Shown: piece by piece, positions 6,719 to 15,073 of the stretch
Layout of the letters: the number at the start of each line of letters is the position of its first letter
How positions within the stretch are numbered: the stretch's first letter is position 1
Origin: Acidobacteriota bacterium
GTDB lineage: Bacteria > Acidobacteriota > Vicinamibacteria > Vicinamibacterales > UBA2999
Direction of reading: 5' to 3'
Assembly: GCA_030697165.1 (NCBI GenBank)
Contig: JAUYQQ010000022.1
Span: 62,001 to 126,000 of the forward strand
DNA: 64,000 bases
Notes under the pieces: generated by a model
The model's database searches: none
Told to the model about the DNA's origin: nothing
Seen by the model: only the letters and a program-made list of their open reading frames with translations
Program-made: the position numbers and the translations under genes

Positions 6719-8638
6719 TTATTTGGGCATGGCGAAGGCGACGAGGGCGGTGTCTTCGCCGCGGCCGGTCGCAATCAGCACGAACTGCCGGCCATCGGCC
6801 GCCAGATACGTCATCGGCGTGGCCGTCGCCTGGCGCGGCAGCACGTGGCGCCACACCTCGCGTCCCGTCACCTTGTCGAACGCCGACAGCGCCATGTCGT
6901 TGCCGCCGACGAACACCAGCCCACCCTTGGTGACGATGGCGCCGGGAGGGCCGATGGCACCAAGGCGATCCGGCAGCGCCACGCCCTTGAGCGCGGGTAC
7001 GTTGCGCAGCTCGGGCGCGTCGCCGAACGGCACTTTCCAGGCGATCTCGCCGCGATTGAGGTCGATCGCAACCAGGTGCGCATACGGCGGCTTCAGGATC
7101 GGCACGCCGTCCACGAACGACGAGGGGCTGCGCTGCACGTACTCGGCATCCACTTCGTCGAAGCGATCGGCCTGCTGGCCCGCCTTATTGAACGGTTCCA
7201 GCTTGAAGATGCTCGGGCTGCGCGAGGTCTTCACGAACAGGCGGCCGGTGGCGGGATCGAACGCGCCGCCGCCCCAGTTGGCGCCGCCCCACACGCCCGG
7301 CAGGACCACCGTGCCCTGCAGCGACGGCGGCGTGTAGATGGGGCCGAGCCGATACTTCATCAGCTCCGCCTGCGCCTTCGTCTGCAACTCCGGCGTCAGG
7401 TCAAACGCATCGTCCACGGTGACACCCTGCGATTCGAACGCAGGCGGCTTGGTGGGGAACGGCTGCGTCGGCCACGAGGCCTCGCCGGGCACGTCGCTGC
7501 GCGGCACCGCGCGCTCTTCGATCGGCCACACCGGCCGGCCGGTCACGCGGTCGAAGACGAACGCCCAGCCCTGCTTGGTGAGCTGCACTACCGCGTCGAT
7601 GCGCTGGCCGGCGACGGTGATCGTGACCAGGTTCGGCGCGGATGCGGGGTCGTAGTCCCATAAGCCGTGATGCACGATCTGGAAGTGCCACTTGCGCACG
7701 CCGGTGTTGGCGTCGAGACACACCAGCGATTCGGCGAACAGGTTCTGCCCGGGCCGGCGGCCGCCGTAGTAATCGTTGCTTGGCGTGCTGACCGGCAGGT
7801 AGAGCAGGCCGCGCGCTTCGTCCACGCTCATGGGCGCCCACACGTTGGTGTGACCGGTGAACTGCCACGAGCCGGCGTCCCAGGTGTTGTTGCCGAACTC
7901 GCCACGCTGCGGAATGGTGTTGAACTTCCACACCAACTTCCCGCTCCGTGCGTCGAATGCCCGCACGTCGCCCGGCGGATCGTTTTTGTAGGTCAACCGA
8001 TCGCCGACGCCGTTGCCGACGATGATCAAATTCTTGAAGACGATCGGTGGGGAGGTGTTGGTGTAGTGCTTCTTGTTGATGGCCCAGACCAGGCCCTCGC
8101 TCAGATCGACGACGCCGGCGGTGCCAAAGCCCTCGACCGGCAACCCCGTCTTCGCGTCGAGTTGGATCAGCTTGTACCGCGCGTTGATGAAGATGCGCAG
8201 CGCGCCGCCGGAACTTGCCCCGAGCGCAGTCGAGGGATCCCGCCACGCGGCGACGCCGCGATGCGCAAAGCCCTGTCCATTCGGCGGCTGTCCGTCTTCG
8301 TAGGCCTTGGGATCGTACCGCCACAACTGCTTGCCGCTCGCTGCATCGAGCGCCGCGACCTGGTTGTAGGGCGTGCTGACGTAGAGCACGCCGTCGATCA
8401 TCAATGGCGTGTTCTGGAAGGCGCCGGGCCGCGTCCCAAACTCAGGGAGGACCTTCTCGCCCGGTTTCCACTCCCACGCCACCTGGAGCGAGCCGACGTT
8501 GGCGGCCGTGATCTGATCGAGCGGCGAGTAGTGCGACGCCGCCTGGTCGCCGGCGTAGTGCGGCCACTGTTGAGCGCGCGGGGCCGCTACCAGAAGGGCC
8601 GTGAAACAGAGGGCAGCGATCAGGCGATGCTGAAGCAT
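6719..8638 (-). CDS. PQQ-dependent (quinoprotein) dehydrogenase, secreted
   Basis: 639 residues from ATG 8638, chosen because it gives a clean signal peptide (MLQHRLIAALCFTALLVAAPRAQ); the frame open upstream runs through repeat DNA. The body is an eight-bladed PQQ beta-propeller: QWPHYAGDQAASHYSPLDQI at the N-terminus, GVLYVSTPYNQVAALDAASG, NTWDAGSWQFTGHTNVWAPM, a GLWDYDPAS motif, VVLPGVWGGANWGGGAFDP, and the tail ending in ATGRGEDTALVAFAMPK. It resembles membrane-linked glucose/alcohol quinoprotein dehydrogenases that oxidise a sugar or alcohol in the periplasm and pass electrons to quinone. Substrate is not identifiable. A short in-frame insertion, DPSTALGASSGGA, matches a dispersed repeat (8211-8237). 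Confidence 0.85.
   Translation of the reverse strand: MLQHRLIAALCFTALLVAAPRAQQWPHYAGDQAASHYSPLDQITAANVGSLQVAWEWKPGEKVLPEFGTRPGAFQNTPLMIDGVLYVSTPYNQVAALDAASGKQLWRYDPKAYEDGQPPNGQGFAHRGVAAWRDPSTALGASSGGALRIFINARYKLIQLDAKTGLPVEGFGTAGVVDLSEGLVWAINKKHYTNTSPPIVFKNLIIVGNGVGDRLTYKNDPPGDVRAFDARSGKLVWKFNTIPQRGEFGNNTWDAGSWQFTGHTNVWAPMSVDEARGLLYLPVSTPSNDYYGGRRPGQNLFAESLVCLDANTGVRKWHFQIVHHGLWDYDPASAPNLVTITVAGQRIDAVVQLTKQGWAFVFDRVTGRPVWPIEERAVPRSDVPGEASWPTQPFPTKPPAFESQGVTVDDAFDLTPELQTKAQAELMKYRLGPIYTPPSLQGTVVLPGVWGGANWGGGAFDPATGRLFVKTSRSPSIFKLEPFNKAGQQADRFDEVDAEYVQRSPSSFVDGVPILKPPYAHLVAIDLNRGEIAWKVPFGDAPELRNVPALKGVALPDRLGAIGPPGAIVTKGGLVFVGGNDMALSAFDKVTGREVWRHVLPRQATATPMTYLAADGRQFVLIATGRGEDTALVAFAMPK
8211..8237. 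repeat. Dispersed repeat inserted in frame in the PQQ dehydrogenase gene
   Basis: The plus strand reads CTTGCCCCGAGCGCAGTCGA within this stretch, close to the widespread bacterial dispersed repeat CTTGCCCTGAGC...GTCGAAGG. In the protein it adds roughly DPSTALGASSGGA between AAWR and LRIFINARYK, where related dehydrogenases have a much shorter turn. The reading frame is kept. Confidence 0.6.
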
Positions 8639-8668
8639 GCGGCCCATTGTAGTGGCGCTTCGGGCGCG

Positions 8669-8821
8669 CCAGACGGGAGGGTGCTTCTTGCCGGGAGGGT
8701 GTCCCTTGTCGAGACGACACTTCGTGACGGGAGAATGCAGCTCGACGGGAAATGCCCGTCTCAAAGTGCCCTCCCGTCAAGCAGTGTCTTCCCGTCAGGT
8801 CGTACCCTCCCGTCTGGGAGC
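8669..8821. repeat. 18-bp repeat array, locus 2 (inverted halves)
   Basis: Forward units at 8669, 8687, 8705, 8723 and 8741 (for example CCAGACGGGAGGGTGCTT), then reverse units holding CCCTCCCGTCAAG (8769-8821), each 18 bp. It lies just past the stop (8831) of the TPR gene and just upstream of the PQQ gene start. Confidence 0.8.
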
Positions 8822-8830
8822 GCAGGTTCC

Positions 8831-10441
8831 TTAAAAGCGCGACGAGCGGATCCAGGTGTCTGAACGGGCCCAGCTTTTGGCCAGGTCTTCGTCCACCGCC
8901 GGATCGCTCTTGCCCTGCGCCTTGAGCGCCTGCTGCAGGCCGAGCAGCGCCCACCCGTTGTGCGGGTGCGCCTTGATGTCTTCGCGATACGCGCGTTCGG
9001 CGTCGGCCGGCCGCTTGGCTTCGAGCAGCGCCGCGCCCAGCCAGTGGCGCGCTGCGAAGGGCAGCGGCTCGGGCTCGTCGTATTCCAGTTCGTCATCCAG
9101 CTTGGCCGCGGCCTCGAACAGCGTGATGGCCTCGTCCAGCTTGCCTTCGGTGCGGGCGATCTCGCCTTCGAGAATGCCGGCCATGATGCCGCCGAGCCGC
9201 TCGGCCGAGTGCTGGCGGAACTGCTGCTTCGAGGTGGCGGCCGTCTTTTTCACCTTCGCGAGATACGCCCTCGCGAAATCCACGTCGCCCAGCTTCAGCT
9301 TGGCGTAGCCCTGCGAGAAGTCGAACGCCGCGGCGGGGATGTCGCGCTCGGGCCGCTTGGTAATCTCGACCACCTCGTCGAAGCGCCCGAAGCGAACGAG
9401 CGTCAACACCTGGTACATCGTGTCGCCGGTGCGCTTGGTGTAGTCCTTGCCGGCCTGCGTGGCAATGGCGCCCTGCCCGTCCATCGACGCGGCAAACAGC
9501 AGCATGTGCAGGTTGTGATCGGGGTAAATGGCAAAGCCTTCACCGGCATCGGCCTTCAGGTCCGAATGCCACGCGTCGAGGTTGGCGCGCACCGAATCGG
9601 CCCAGCGCCCGACCACGTTCCAGGTGTGCGACGGCATGTGGTTGATGTGGCTGGCGCCCGGAATGGTCTTGCCCAGGTACTCGGCGCAGGCCACGGCCTT
9701 GTCGGGCACGACGGTGGATTCGGTGGCGTGGACGTAGAGGTGGCAGGCGCCCGGGTGCTTCGGATCCTTATTGAGGACCCGCTCCAGCACTTCATGCAGG
9801 CGCTTGACGCTCGGCTGGTTGATGTCGCGGGTGCCGCGTCGCGGCTCGAGCAGGAACAGCGCGTCGCCGTAGAGCGTGACCGCATCCAGGTCGTTCGGAT
9901 ACTGGTCGGCCACCTTCTTCATGGCGTCGGCGTAGGCCTGGTCCTGCTCGCGGCGCGTCTTGGGGTCGAAATCCTTCACGTAGCGGACGCTGAGCGCCTC
10001 GATGAACGCGCGCTCATTCGGCGTCGCCTTGTCCTTCAGGCTGACGGCCTTCTGCATGGCGGCATAGGCAAAGGGCGACTGGTCGGCCGACATCGGGCCA
10101 TTCAGGTACGAGCCCCACGCCCAGCCTTCGCCCCAGTAGCAGATGGCGCATTCCGGGTCACGCTTCCACGCCTCGCGGAACGAACGCACCGCGTCGAGGC
10201 GCGCGAACGCATACATCATCTGCATGCCCTGGTCGAAAAACCCCTGCGCTTCCTTGTTCTTGGAGGAGATGGGCCGGTGGAACGGGCCGAGACCGGTTGT
10301 GAACAGCTTGATGGGCTCCTGGACGTATTTGGGAACCTCGCCAGGTTTGTCGAGATGACTCTCTTGGGCCCAGCTCGGTAACGAGCCGGCTATGAGACAA
10401 CAAAGACACAGGGCCGCGAGACGACAGAAGCGAACGGTCAT
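8831..10441 (-). CDS. Secreted TPR-repeat protein
   Basis: 536 residues from ATG 10441, with GGAGG 7 nt upstream. Signal peptide MTVRFCRLAALCLCCLIAGSLPSWA. The mature protein is built of helical pairs of the tetratricopeptide type: AQGFFDQGMQMMYAFARLDA, AVRSFREAWKRDPECAICYW, LDAVTLYGDALFLL, and near the C-terminus LDEAITLFEAAAKLDDEL, ARHWLGAALLEAKRPADAER and NGWALLGLQQALKAQGK. Conserved His-rich segments (CHLYVHATESTV, HINHMPSHTWNVVGRW) are typical of a large family of uncharacterised periplasmic TPR proteins. It probably scaffolds protein contacts outside the cytoplasm. No enzymatic motif is visible. Confidence 0.75.
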   Translation of the reverse strand: MTVRFCRLAALCLCCLIAGSLPSWAQESHLDKPGEVPKYVQEPIKLFTTGLGPFHRPISSKNKEAQGFFDQGMQMMYAFARLDAVRSFREAWKRDPECAICYWGEGWAWGSYLNGPMSADQSPFAYAAMQKAVSLKDKATPNERAFIEALSVRYVKDFDPKTRREQDQAYADAMKKVADQYPNDLDAVTLYGDALFLLEPRRGTRDINQPSVKRLHEVLERVLNKDPKHPGACHLYVHATESTVVPDKAVACAEYLGKTIPGASHINHMPSHTWNVVGRWADSVRANLDAWHSDLKADAGEGFAIYPDHNLHMLLFAASMDGQGAIATQAGKDYTKRTGDTMYQVLTLVRFGRFDEVVEITKRPERDIPAAAFDFSQGYAKLKLGDVDFARAYLAKVKKTAATSKQQFRQHSAERLGGIMAGILEGEIARTEGKLDEAITLFEAAAKLDDELEYDEPEPLPFAARHWLGAALLEAKRPADAERAYREDIKAHPHNGWALLGLQQALKAQGKSDPAVDEDLAKSWARSDTWIRSSRF

Positions 10442-10622
10442 CAAATCCTCCAGGCACATGGAAATAGTTCGCCCATCATATCAACGACCAGCAGGCGGGG
10501 ATTTTTCGGCGCGCTCCGGGAATCTTCGCGCCCCAGCGGGTCGGCCGCGCGAAATGCGCCTGTTTTCTGCCATCAGCAAACGGCACGCGTTTCGCTATGG
10601 TGAGGGTCAAAGCGGAGGACTT

Positions 10623-11057
10623 ATGTATTCAGGATTACTCGCGTCGCTCGGATTCGCCGGACTACTTCTCATCGCGCCAGCGGCGCTCGCAGCCGAACCA
10701 GGTTGTTGCAGCGACAAGGCCCAGGCAGCGCCCGCAGCGCAGCCGGCTGACAAGGGTTGTTGCGGCGAGAAGTCCCAGGCAGCGCCCGTAGCCGACAAAG
10801 CTTGTTGCGGCGAGAAGGCACCGGCCGCGCACGCGGTGCACGCCGCCGACAAGGCGGACAAGCCCCAGGCCGCGCAAGCCTCGCACGCGTGCTGCGACAT
10901 GCCGTGCTGCAAGGACAAAGCAAACCACAAGAACCATGTGCCAGCGATGGCCATGCTCGAGGCGGACGCCACGGCCATCTTCCTCATGACGATGCAGACC
11001 GATCCGCCGGCCCCGCCGGTGGTCGCCGCCAGGCCCGGCACGCCGACGATTCGGTAG
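10623..11057 (+). CDS. Secreted Cys-Cys repeat protein, putative metal binder
   Basis: 144 residues from ATG 10623, with GGAGG 5 nt upstream. Signal peptide MYSGLLASLGFAGLLLIAPAALAAE. The mature part repeats a paired-Cys unit separated by Ala/Pro/Gln/Lys spacers: GCCSDK, GCCGEK, ACCGEK, then ACCDMPCCKDK. A His-rich bridge (HAVHAADKADK, NHKNH) follows. Ten Cys in five CC pairs suggest binding of soft metals such as copper, silver or mercury, or disulfide cross-linking. The C-terminal 40 residues are mildly hydrophobic. No named family is recognised; metal binding is inference. Confidence 0.65.
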   Translation: MYSGLLASLGFAGLLLIAPAALAAEPGCCSDKAQAAPAAQPADKGCCGEKSQAAPVADKACCGEKAPAAHAVHAADKADKPQAAQASHACCDMPCCKDKANHKNHVPAMAMLEADATAIFLMTMQTDPPAPPVVAARPGTPTIR

Positions 11058-11142
11058 TCCGGTCGCTCAACAGGACGCCAGGAGGCCAGGAGAATTCAGA
11101 ATAGTTTTCTCCTGACCTCCTTATCTCTTGTTTAATGACCTG

Positions 11143-11607
11143 ATGGACCATGAGCACTTCATGCGCCTCGCGCTGGCCCAGGCGGCGCGGGCGCGCGAAC
11201 AGGGCGAAGTGCCCGTCGGCGCCGTCCTGGTTCTCGACGCCGCGGTGATTGGCGCCGGCTACAACCAGCCGATCACGGCCCACGATCCCACCGCCCACGC
11301 TGAAGTCGTCGCCCTGCGCGCCGCGGCCGCGTCCCTCCAGAACTACCGCCTCCCAGATTCAACGATGTATGTCACGGTGGAGCCGTGCCTGATGTGTGTC
11401 GGCGCCATGGTCCATGCGCGCGTCGGCACGGTGGTCTTCGGCGCCACCGAACCCAGGTCCGGCGCGATTGTCTCTATGACGAGCGCGCACGAGTTCGGCG
11501 GACTCAACCATCGCCTGGCGGCGACGGGCGGGGTGCTCGAAGACGAGTGCCGCGCCATCATCCAGGAATTCTTCAGGGAAAGACGGACGGCGATCAGGCA
11601 AGATTAG
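11143..11607 (+). CDS. tadA: tRNA-specific adenosine deaminase TadA
   Basis: 154 residues, the usual TadA length. The zinc site is complete: HAE at 52-54 (His ligand and catalytic Glu) and PCLMC at 81-85 (two Cys ligands). It deaminates A34 to inosine in tRNA-Arg(ACG), which is itself encoded at 4435-4511. ATG 11143 is preferred because it matches the TadA N-terminus (MDHEHFMRLALAQAARAREQ); TTG at 11128 is also in frame. No gene partner is obvious. Confidence 0.93.
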   Translation: MDHEHFMRLALAQAARAREQGEVPVGAVLVLDAAVIGAGYNQPITAHDPTAHAEVVALRAAAASLQNYRLPDSTMYVTVEPCLMCVGAMVHARVGTVVFGATEPRSGAIVSMTSAHEFGGLNHRLAATGGVLEDECRAIIQEFFRERRTAIRQD

Positions 11608-11613
11608 AGCAGA

Positions 11614-11952
11614 GTGACGCGCGACCTCGGCCATTCAGCCAGCGGTAACGACCGCGATCCGACGCCGCACTTCCTGGTTGGCGGCGGTGAGATGGGCGCC
11701 CTGATACGCGCCCACGACTGGAGCCAGTCGTCGGTCGGGCCGCCCATTGCCATGCCGGGCCTCGGCGGGCTCGAGCTGGCCCGCCTCGTCCGCGCGGAGG
11801 CGTGGGGCGGGCCGGTGCTGATGATTGCGGTCAGCGGCTGGGGCCAGGCGGTCGATAAAGCGCGGTCCAGGGAGGCCGGTTTCGATCATCACCTGGTGAA
11901 GCCGGTGGAGTTCGCGGCGCTTGACGTGTTATTGAGAGAGCCGGCCGGCTAG
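11614..11952 (+). pseudogene. Collapsed hybrid histidine kinase: PAS-like head joined to receiver tail
   Basis: 112 codons from GTG 11614. Residues 20-45 (FLVGGGEMGALIRAHDWSQS...GPP) are the well-known start of hybrid kinases with an N-terminal PAS/GAF region. From about residue 46 the sequence is the C-terminal half of a receiver domain (MPGLGGLELARLVRAEAWGG, LMIAVSGWGQ, SREAGFDHHLVKPVE). The whole kinase core and the phospho-acceptor part of the receiver between them are missing, without a frame break. What remains can neither phosphorylate nor be phosphorylated, so it is read as a remnant. It lies 6 bp after tadA and 2 bp before the next gene. Confidence 0.75.
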
Positions 11953-11954
11953 CC

Positions 11955-12848
11955 ATGGCGCTGGTCGTTGGCCTGCTTGCCGCGCTGCTCACGGTGGCGT
12001 CTGCGCACGCGCAAGCGCCTCCCGAACTGGCGATCATCGCGCCGGCCGAACTCGCCGCCGCGCAGAGCCGCCTCGAGCGCTTCAACCGCCTTCCCCTCGC
12101 CGGCATCGTCCGCACCGTTGGACTCGAACAACCGGGCCCGCCGATCCAGGTGGTGCTGGCCGGCGAGGACAGCGCGGCGGCCCGCGGTGCCGGGGCGTGG
12201 ATTGCCGGTTACGCCCTCAGCAATGCCGGCCTGGTGGTGCTGTTCCCGGCGCGCTCCCCGGTTTATCCCCACGACACGCTCGAAGACGTGCTGCGCCACG
12301 AGGTGTCGCATGTGCTGATTGCCCGGGCGGCGGGTGGCCGCGACGTGCCGCGCTGGTTTCACGAAGGGCTGTCGGTCGCGGTCGAGCGGCCGTGGGACTT
12401 CGAGGATCGCTCGCGGCTGGCCTGGGAACTGGTGGCCGGGCCGCGCCTGCGGCTGCGCGAGATCGACGCCATGTTCGAGGAGGGACAGGCGGCGCAGTCG
12501 CGCGCCTACTCACTGTCGGCGGCGTTCGTGCGCGATTTCATCCGCGAGTACGGCGCGACCGCGCCGGCCGCGATCCTGCGGTTGGTGCGGGAGGATGTGG
12601 CATTCGATCAGGCGGTGATCACGGTGGCCGGACGCACCCTGACCGGGGTCGAGAACGAGTTCTGGAACCGGCAGCGGGTGTGGACCGTGTGGGTGCCGTA
12701 CTTCACATCGGGAGAAGCGTTCTGGCTGCTGGTGATTGCGGTGGCCGCGCTGGCCGTGTGGGTGCGGCGCCGCCGCCGGGCCGAGACCCGGCGGCGATGG
12801 GATGACGAGGAGCGCGCCGCGGCCGAGCGAGAGCTGGCAGAACCCTAA
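11955..12848 (+). CDS. Peptidase MA-like metalloprotease with C-terminal membrane anchor
   Basis: 297 residues. N-terminal signal peptide ([20 protein letters not shown]). Zinc motif HEVSH at 115-119 in the context [18 protein letters not shown], followed by [20 protein letters not shown], the arrangement of the peptidase MA (gluzincin-like) family in which the downstream Glu completes the zinc site. A membrane helix ([16 protein letters not shown]) lies near the C-terminus, followed by a basic, charged cytoplasmic tail. It probably acts on periplasmic proteins or peptides. Its 3' end overlaps the convergent acylase gene by 4 bp. Confidence 0.75.
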   Translation: MALVVGLLAALLTVASAHAQAPPELAIIAPAELAAAQSRLERFNRLPLAGIVRTVGLEQPGPPIQVVLAGEDSAAARGAGAWIAGYALSNAGLVVLFPARSPVYPHDTLEDVLRHEVSHVLIARAAGGRDVPRWFHEGLSVAVERPWDFEDRSRLAWELVAGPRLRLREIDAMFEEGQAAQSRAYSLSAAFVRDFIREYGATAPAAILRLVREDVAFDQAVITVAGRTLTGVENEFWNRQRVWTVWVPYFTSGEAFWLLVIAVAALAVWVRRRRRAETRRRWDDEERAAAERELAEP

Positions 12849-14953
12849 GGCTTCAGCGCCGTCGTTGCGATTGTGTTGGCTTCGATCTGTGTGCGTTGCA
12901 GCCACAGCTCGCGGAACTCGTGCCTCGAGCTGTGCGCGATCTGGTCGCTACGATGCTTGGTGCCCGGTTGCCGCGAATTTCCGTAGGTCATCAAGCCGTA
13001 GGCTTTCACCGGCGTGGTGAACTCGATCATGCCGACCCACGTTTCGCCGTGCTGCGGGTAGCGCTTGCCGGCGGCATCGAGCGGCCCCCAGGTATGCACC
13101 CGAAACGGCCCCAGGCCGCCGACGTGGCCGTCGCCAGGCACATCGACATCACCCAGCTTGAAGCGCGACACGTCGCCGAACACGCGATCGAGGGCGCCGT
13201 ATTTCTTCTTGGTCTCGGCAATGGCCTTCCGCAGCATCTCAACCGCCGCCGCGGGATCCTTGATGCCCGAGGGGGTTGACGTCGCGCGCGCGCCATCGAA
13301 CGGCACGGCGTAGTTGGCGACGCCCGTGAAGCCGTTGCCGGCAAACAGCCGCGCCCATTCCTCGAATAGCAGGCCGGCGCGATTGTCCTTCGAGTAGAGG
13401 CGGTCCCATTCCGACAGCAGCGTCACGGCCGCCTGCATGTCCGCGCTGGTGTCGGCCGTGGCCGCCGCAATCAAGTCGGGGAGCGTGCGGTCGGCGAGCA
13501 GCGAGCGGGTCGAGAGCTTCAGCGCGACGAACTTCTCGAACGTGATCTGCTCGTGCTCGGCAATCATCTTCAACGCGTTCTGGGCGCGCATCGACTCGGG
13601 ACCTTGCGGTGCCAGGTACGGCGGGTAGTCGGCGGCCTTGATCGGCGTCGGCCACGACGGGAACCACGGCGGATCGTTGGAGTTCTGGACGAAGCCGGCC
13701 GGCGGGTTGGTCACGCGCGGCAGGTCCTCGTAGGCGTGCACCTCGGTCCAGAGGTACTCGGACGAGTCGCCGGGCACCAGGCCGCGCCAGAACTCGAGGT
13801 CGCCCGACTTCCGCTTCGGGGCGATGCCGTTGAAGATGTACTCGACGTTGCCGTCGCGGTCGGCGTAGCTGATGTTGAAGGTTGGCACCTGCAGCCGCTT
13901 CATGGCGGCGGTGAACGCCGCGTAGTTCTTCGCCGTCACCATGTCGAAGTACTGGTGCAGCATGGCGGGCCGATCCAGGCCGGCCACGCGCAGCGCCGTG
14001 ACCGTGCCGTCGCGTCGCTCGAAGACCGGACCGTGCACGGTGGACTTGATCTCCAGCGTCTTGTCCACGACCGTCCCGTTGGCCTGGCGCAGCTGGTAGC
14101 TTGTGGTCCTGGTCGTGAACGGGACCACCTTGCCGTCGAACACGTATCCGCCGTCTCTCGTGGTCAGCTGGTAGGTGGTGGCGCCCACCATGCCGTTGAC
14201 GGTGTTCGAAATGCCCATCTGCTGGTTGAAGGCGAAGCGGATGATCGGCAGGCCGATCTGCGTGGCGCCATAGACTTCGAAGTCAGGACCGACCAGGTGC
14301 GCTTCGTAGTAGGTGAAGTAGTTGGTCAGCCACGACAGGTGCGGGTTCTGCAGCAGCATGGTCTTGCCGCTGGCGGTCTTCTTGCCCGAGATGGCCCAGG
14401 TGTTCGAGCCGTCCTCACCCTGGTACTCATCCGCAGGTGCGTCGCCTTCGCCACCCAGGTTTGGTGAGGCGACGTAGACGAAATTCATCAACCGGTGCGC
14501 GTGCGCCACGACATCCACGCCGCTGACTGGCAGCACGACCTTGACTGCGGAGTCGATTGAGTTCGGGTGGGCCGCGGCGTAGTCGTTCATGCCCTTGGCA
14601 AACGCGTCGAGGTTGGCCTTGAACGCCGGCTGCTGGGCGTCATACCAAACCCGCGATCGCGCCGGCACGTCGTTCTTGAGCAGCCACACGGCGGTCGCTT
14701 CATACGCCTCGCCCCAGTACTCCGCACCCCGTCCGCGCGATTCGCCGTAGAGCCGGAGGATCTCGTCGGCGTGGCTCTGCGCCTGCGCGTAGCCGTAGCC
14801 GTAGAACACCGCGCCCGCGTCGCGCCCATAGATGTGGGGGACCCCGTACTTGTCCCAGAGGATTTCGTTCCGGGACGGCGCCTGCGCCGCCGCCAGGCCG
14901 GCACACATGGTCGCCAGCACCAGCGTGGCGAGGGTGCGTCTCGAGATCTGCAT
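12845..14953 (-). CDS. Penicillin acylase / acyl-homoserine-lactone acylase family protein
   Basis: 702 residues. Signal peptide ([23 protein letters not shown]), then the alpha-subunit start [20 protein letters not shown]. The Ntn-hydrolase processing site is [12 protein letters not shown], with Ser183 as the predicted new N-terminus and nucleophile after autocleavage. Downstream are [18 protein letters not shown] and [16 protein letters not shown], both characteristic. Members are periplasmic heterodimers that hydrolyse amide-linked acyl chains such as AHL signals or beta-lactam side chains. AHL acylase is the likelier activity in this subgroup, but substrate cannot be read from sequence. 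Confidence 0.85.
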   Translation of the reverse strand: MQISRRTLATLVLATMCAGLAAAQAPSRNEILWDKYGVPHIYGRDAGAVFYGYGYAQAQSHADEILRLYGESRGRGAEYWGEAYEATAVWLLKNDVPARSRVWYDAQQPAFKANLDAFAKGMNDYAAAHPNSIDSAVKVVLPVSGVDVVAHAHRLMNFVYVASPNLGGEGDAPADEYQGEDGSNTWAISGKKTASGKTMLLQNPHLSWLTNYFTYYEAHLVGPDFEVYGATQIGLPIIRFAFNQQMGISNTVNGMVGATTYQLTTRDGGYVFDGKVVPFTTRTTSYQLRQANGTVVDKTLEIKSTVHGPVFERRDGTVTALRVAGLDRPAMLHQYFDMVTAKNYAAFTAAMKRLQVPTFNISYADRDGNVEYIFNGIAPKRKSGDLEFWRGLVPGDSSEYLWTEVHAYEDLPRVTNPPAGFVQNSNDPPWFPSWPTPIKAADYPPYLAPQGPESMRAQNALKMIAEHEQITFEKFVALKLSTRSLLADRTLPDLIAAATADTSADMQAAVTLLSEWDRLYSKDNRAGLLFEEWARLFAGNGFTGVANYAVPFDGARATSTPSGIKDPAAAVEMLRKAIAETKKKYGALDRVFGDVSRFKLGDVDVPGDGHVGGLGPFRVHTWGPLDAAGKRYPQHGETWVGMIEFTTPVKAYGLMTYGNSRQPGTKHRSDQIAHSSRHEFRELWLQRTQIEANTIATTALKP

Positions 14954-14970
14954 GCCGACACTTTACCGCG

Positions 14971-15064
14971 ACGGGGCCTGGCACGGTTACATGCCTATTC
15001 GTTGCAGTTGTTGCCCAGTGAGCAAGAACTGCGTCCTTTTCGACGTAACCGTGCCAGGCCCCGT
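14971..15064. repeat. REPIN-like nested palindrome
   Basis: Perfect 20-bp arms (14971-14990 and 15045-15064) reading ACGGGGCCTGGCACGGTTAC and its complement, 54 bp apart. Inside is a second inverted repeat, GCAGTTGTTGC (15004-15014) against GCAAGAACTGC (15022-15032), one mismatch. It sits between the divergent or adjacent ends of the acylase and antiporter genes. The motif resembles REP sequences mobilised by RAYT transposases, but no such transposase is in the window. Confidence 0.75.
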
Positions 15065-15073
15065 TACCTCCCG

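Noticed and set aside
8639-8764. Longer start for the PQQ dehydrogenase at 8764
   Set aside because: The extra 42 residues are translated 18-bp repeat and would bury the signal peptide.
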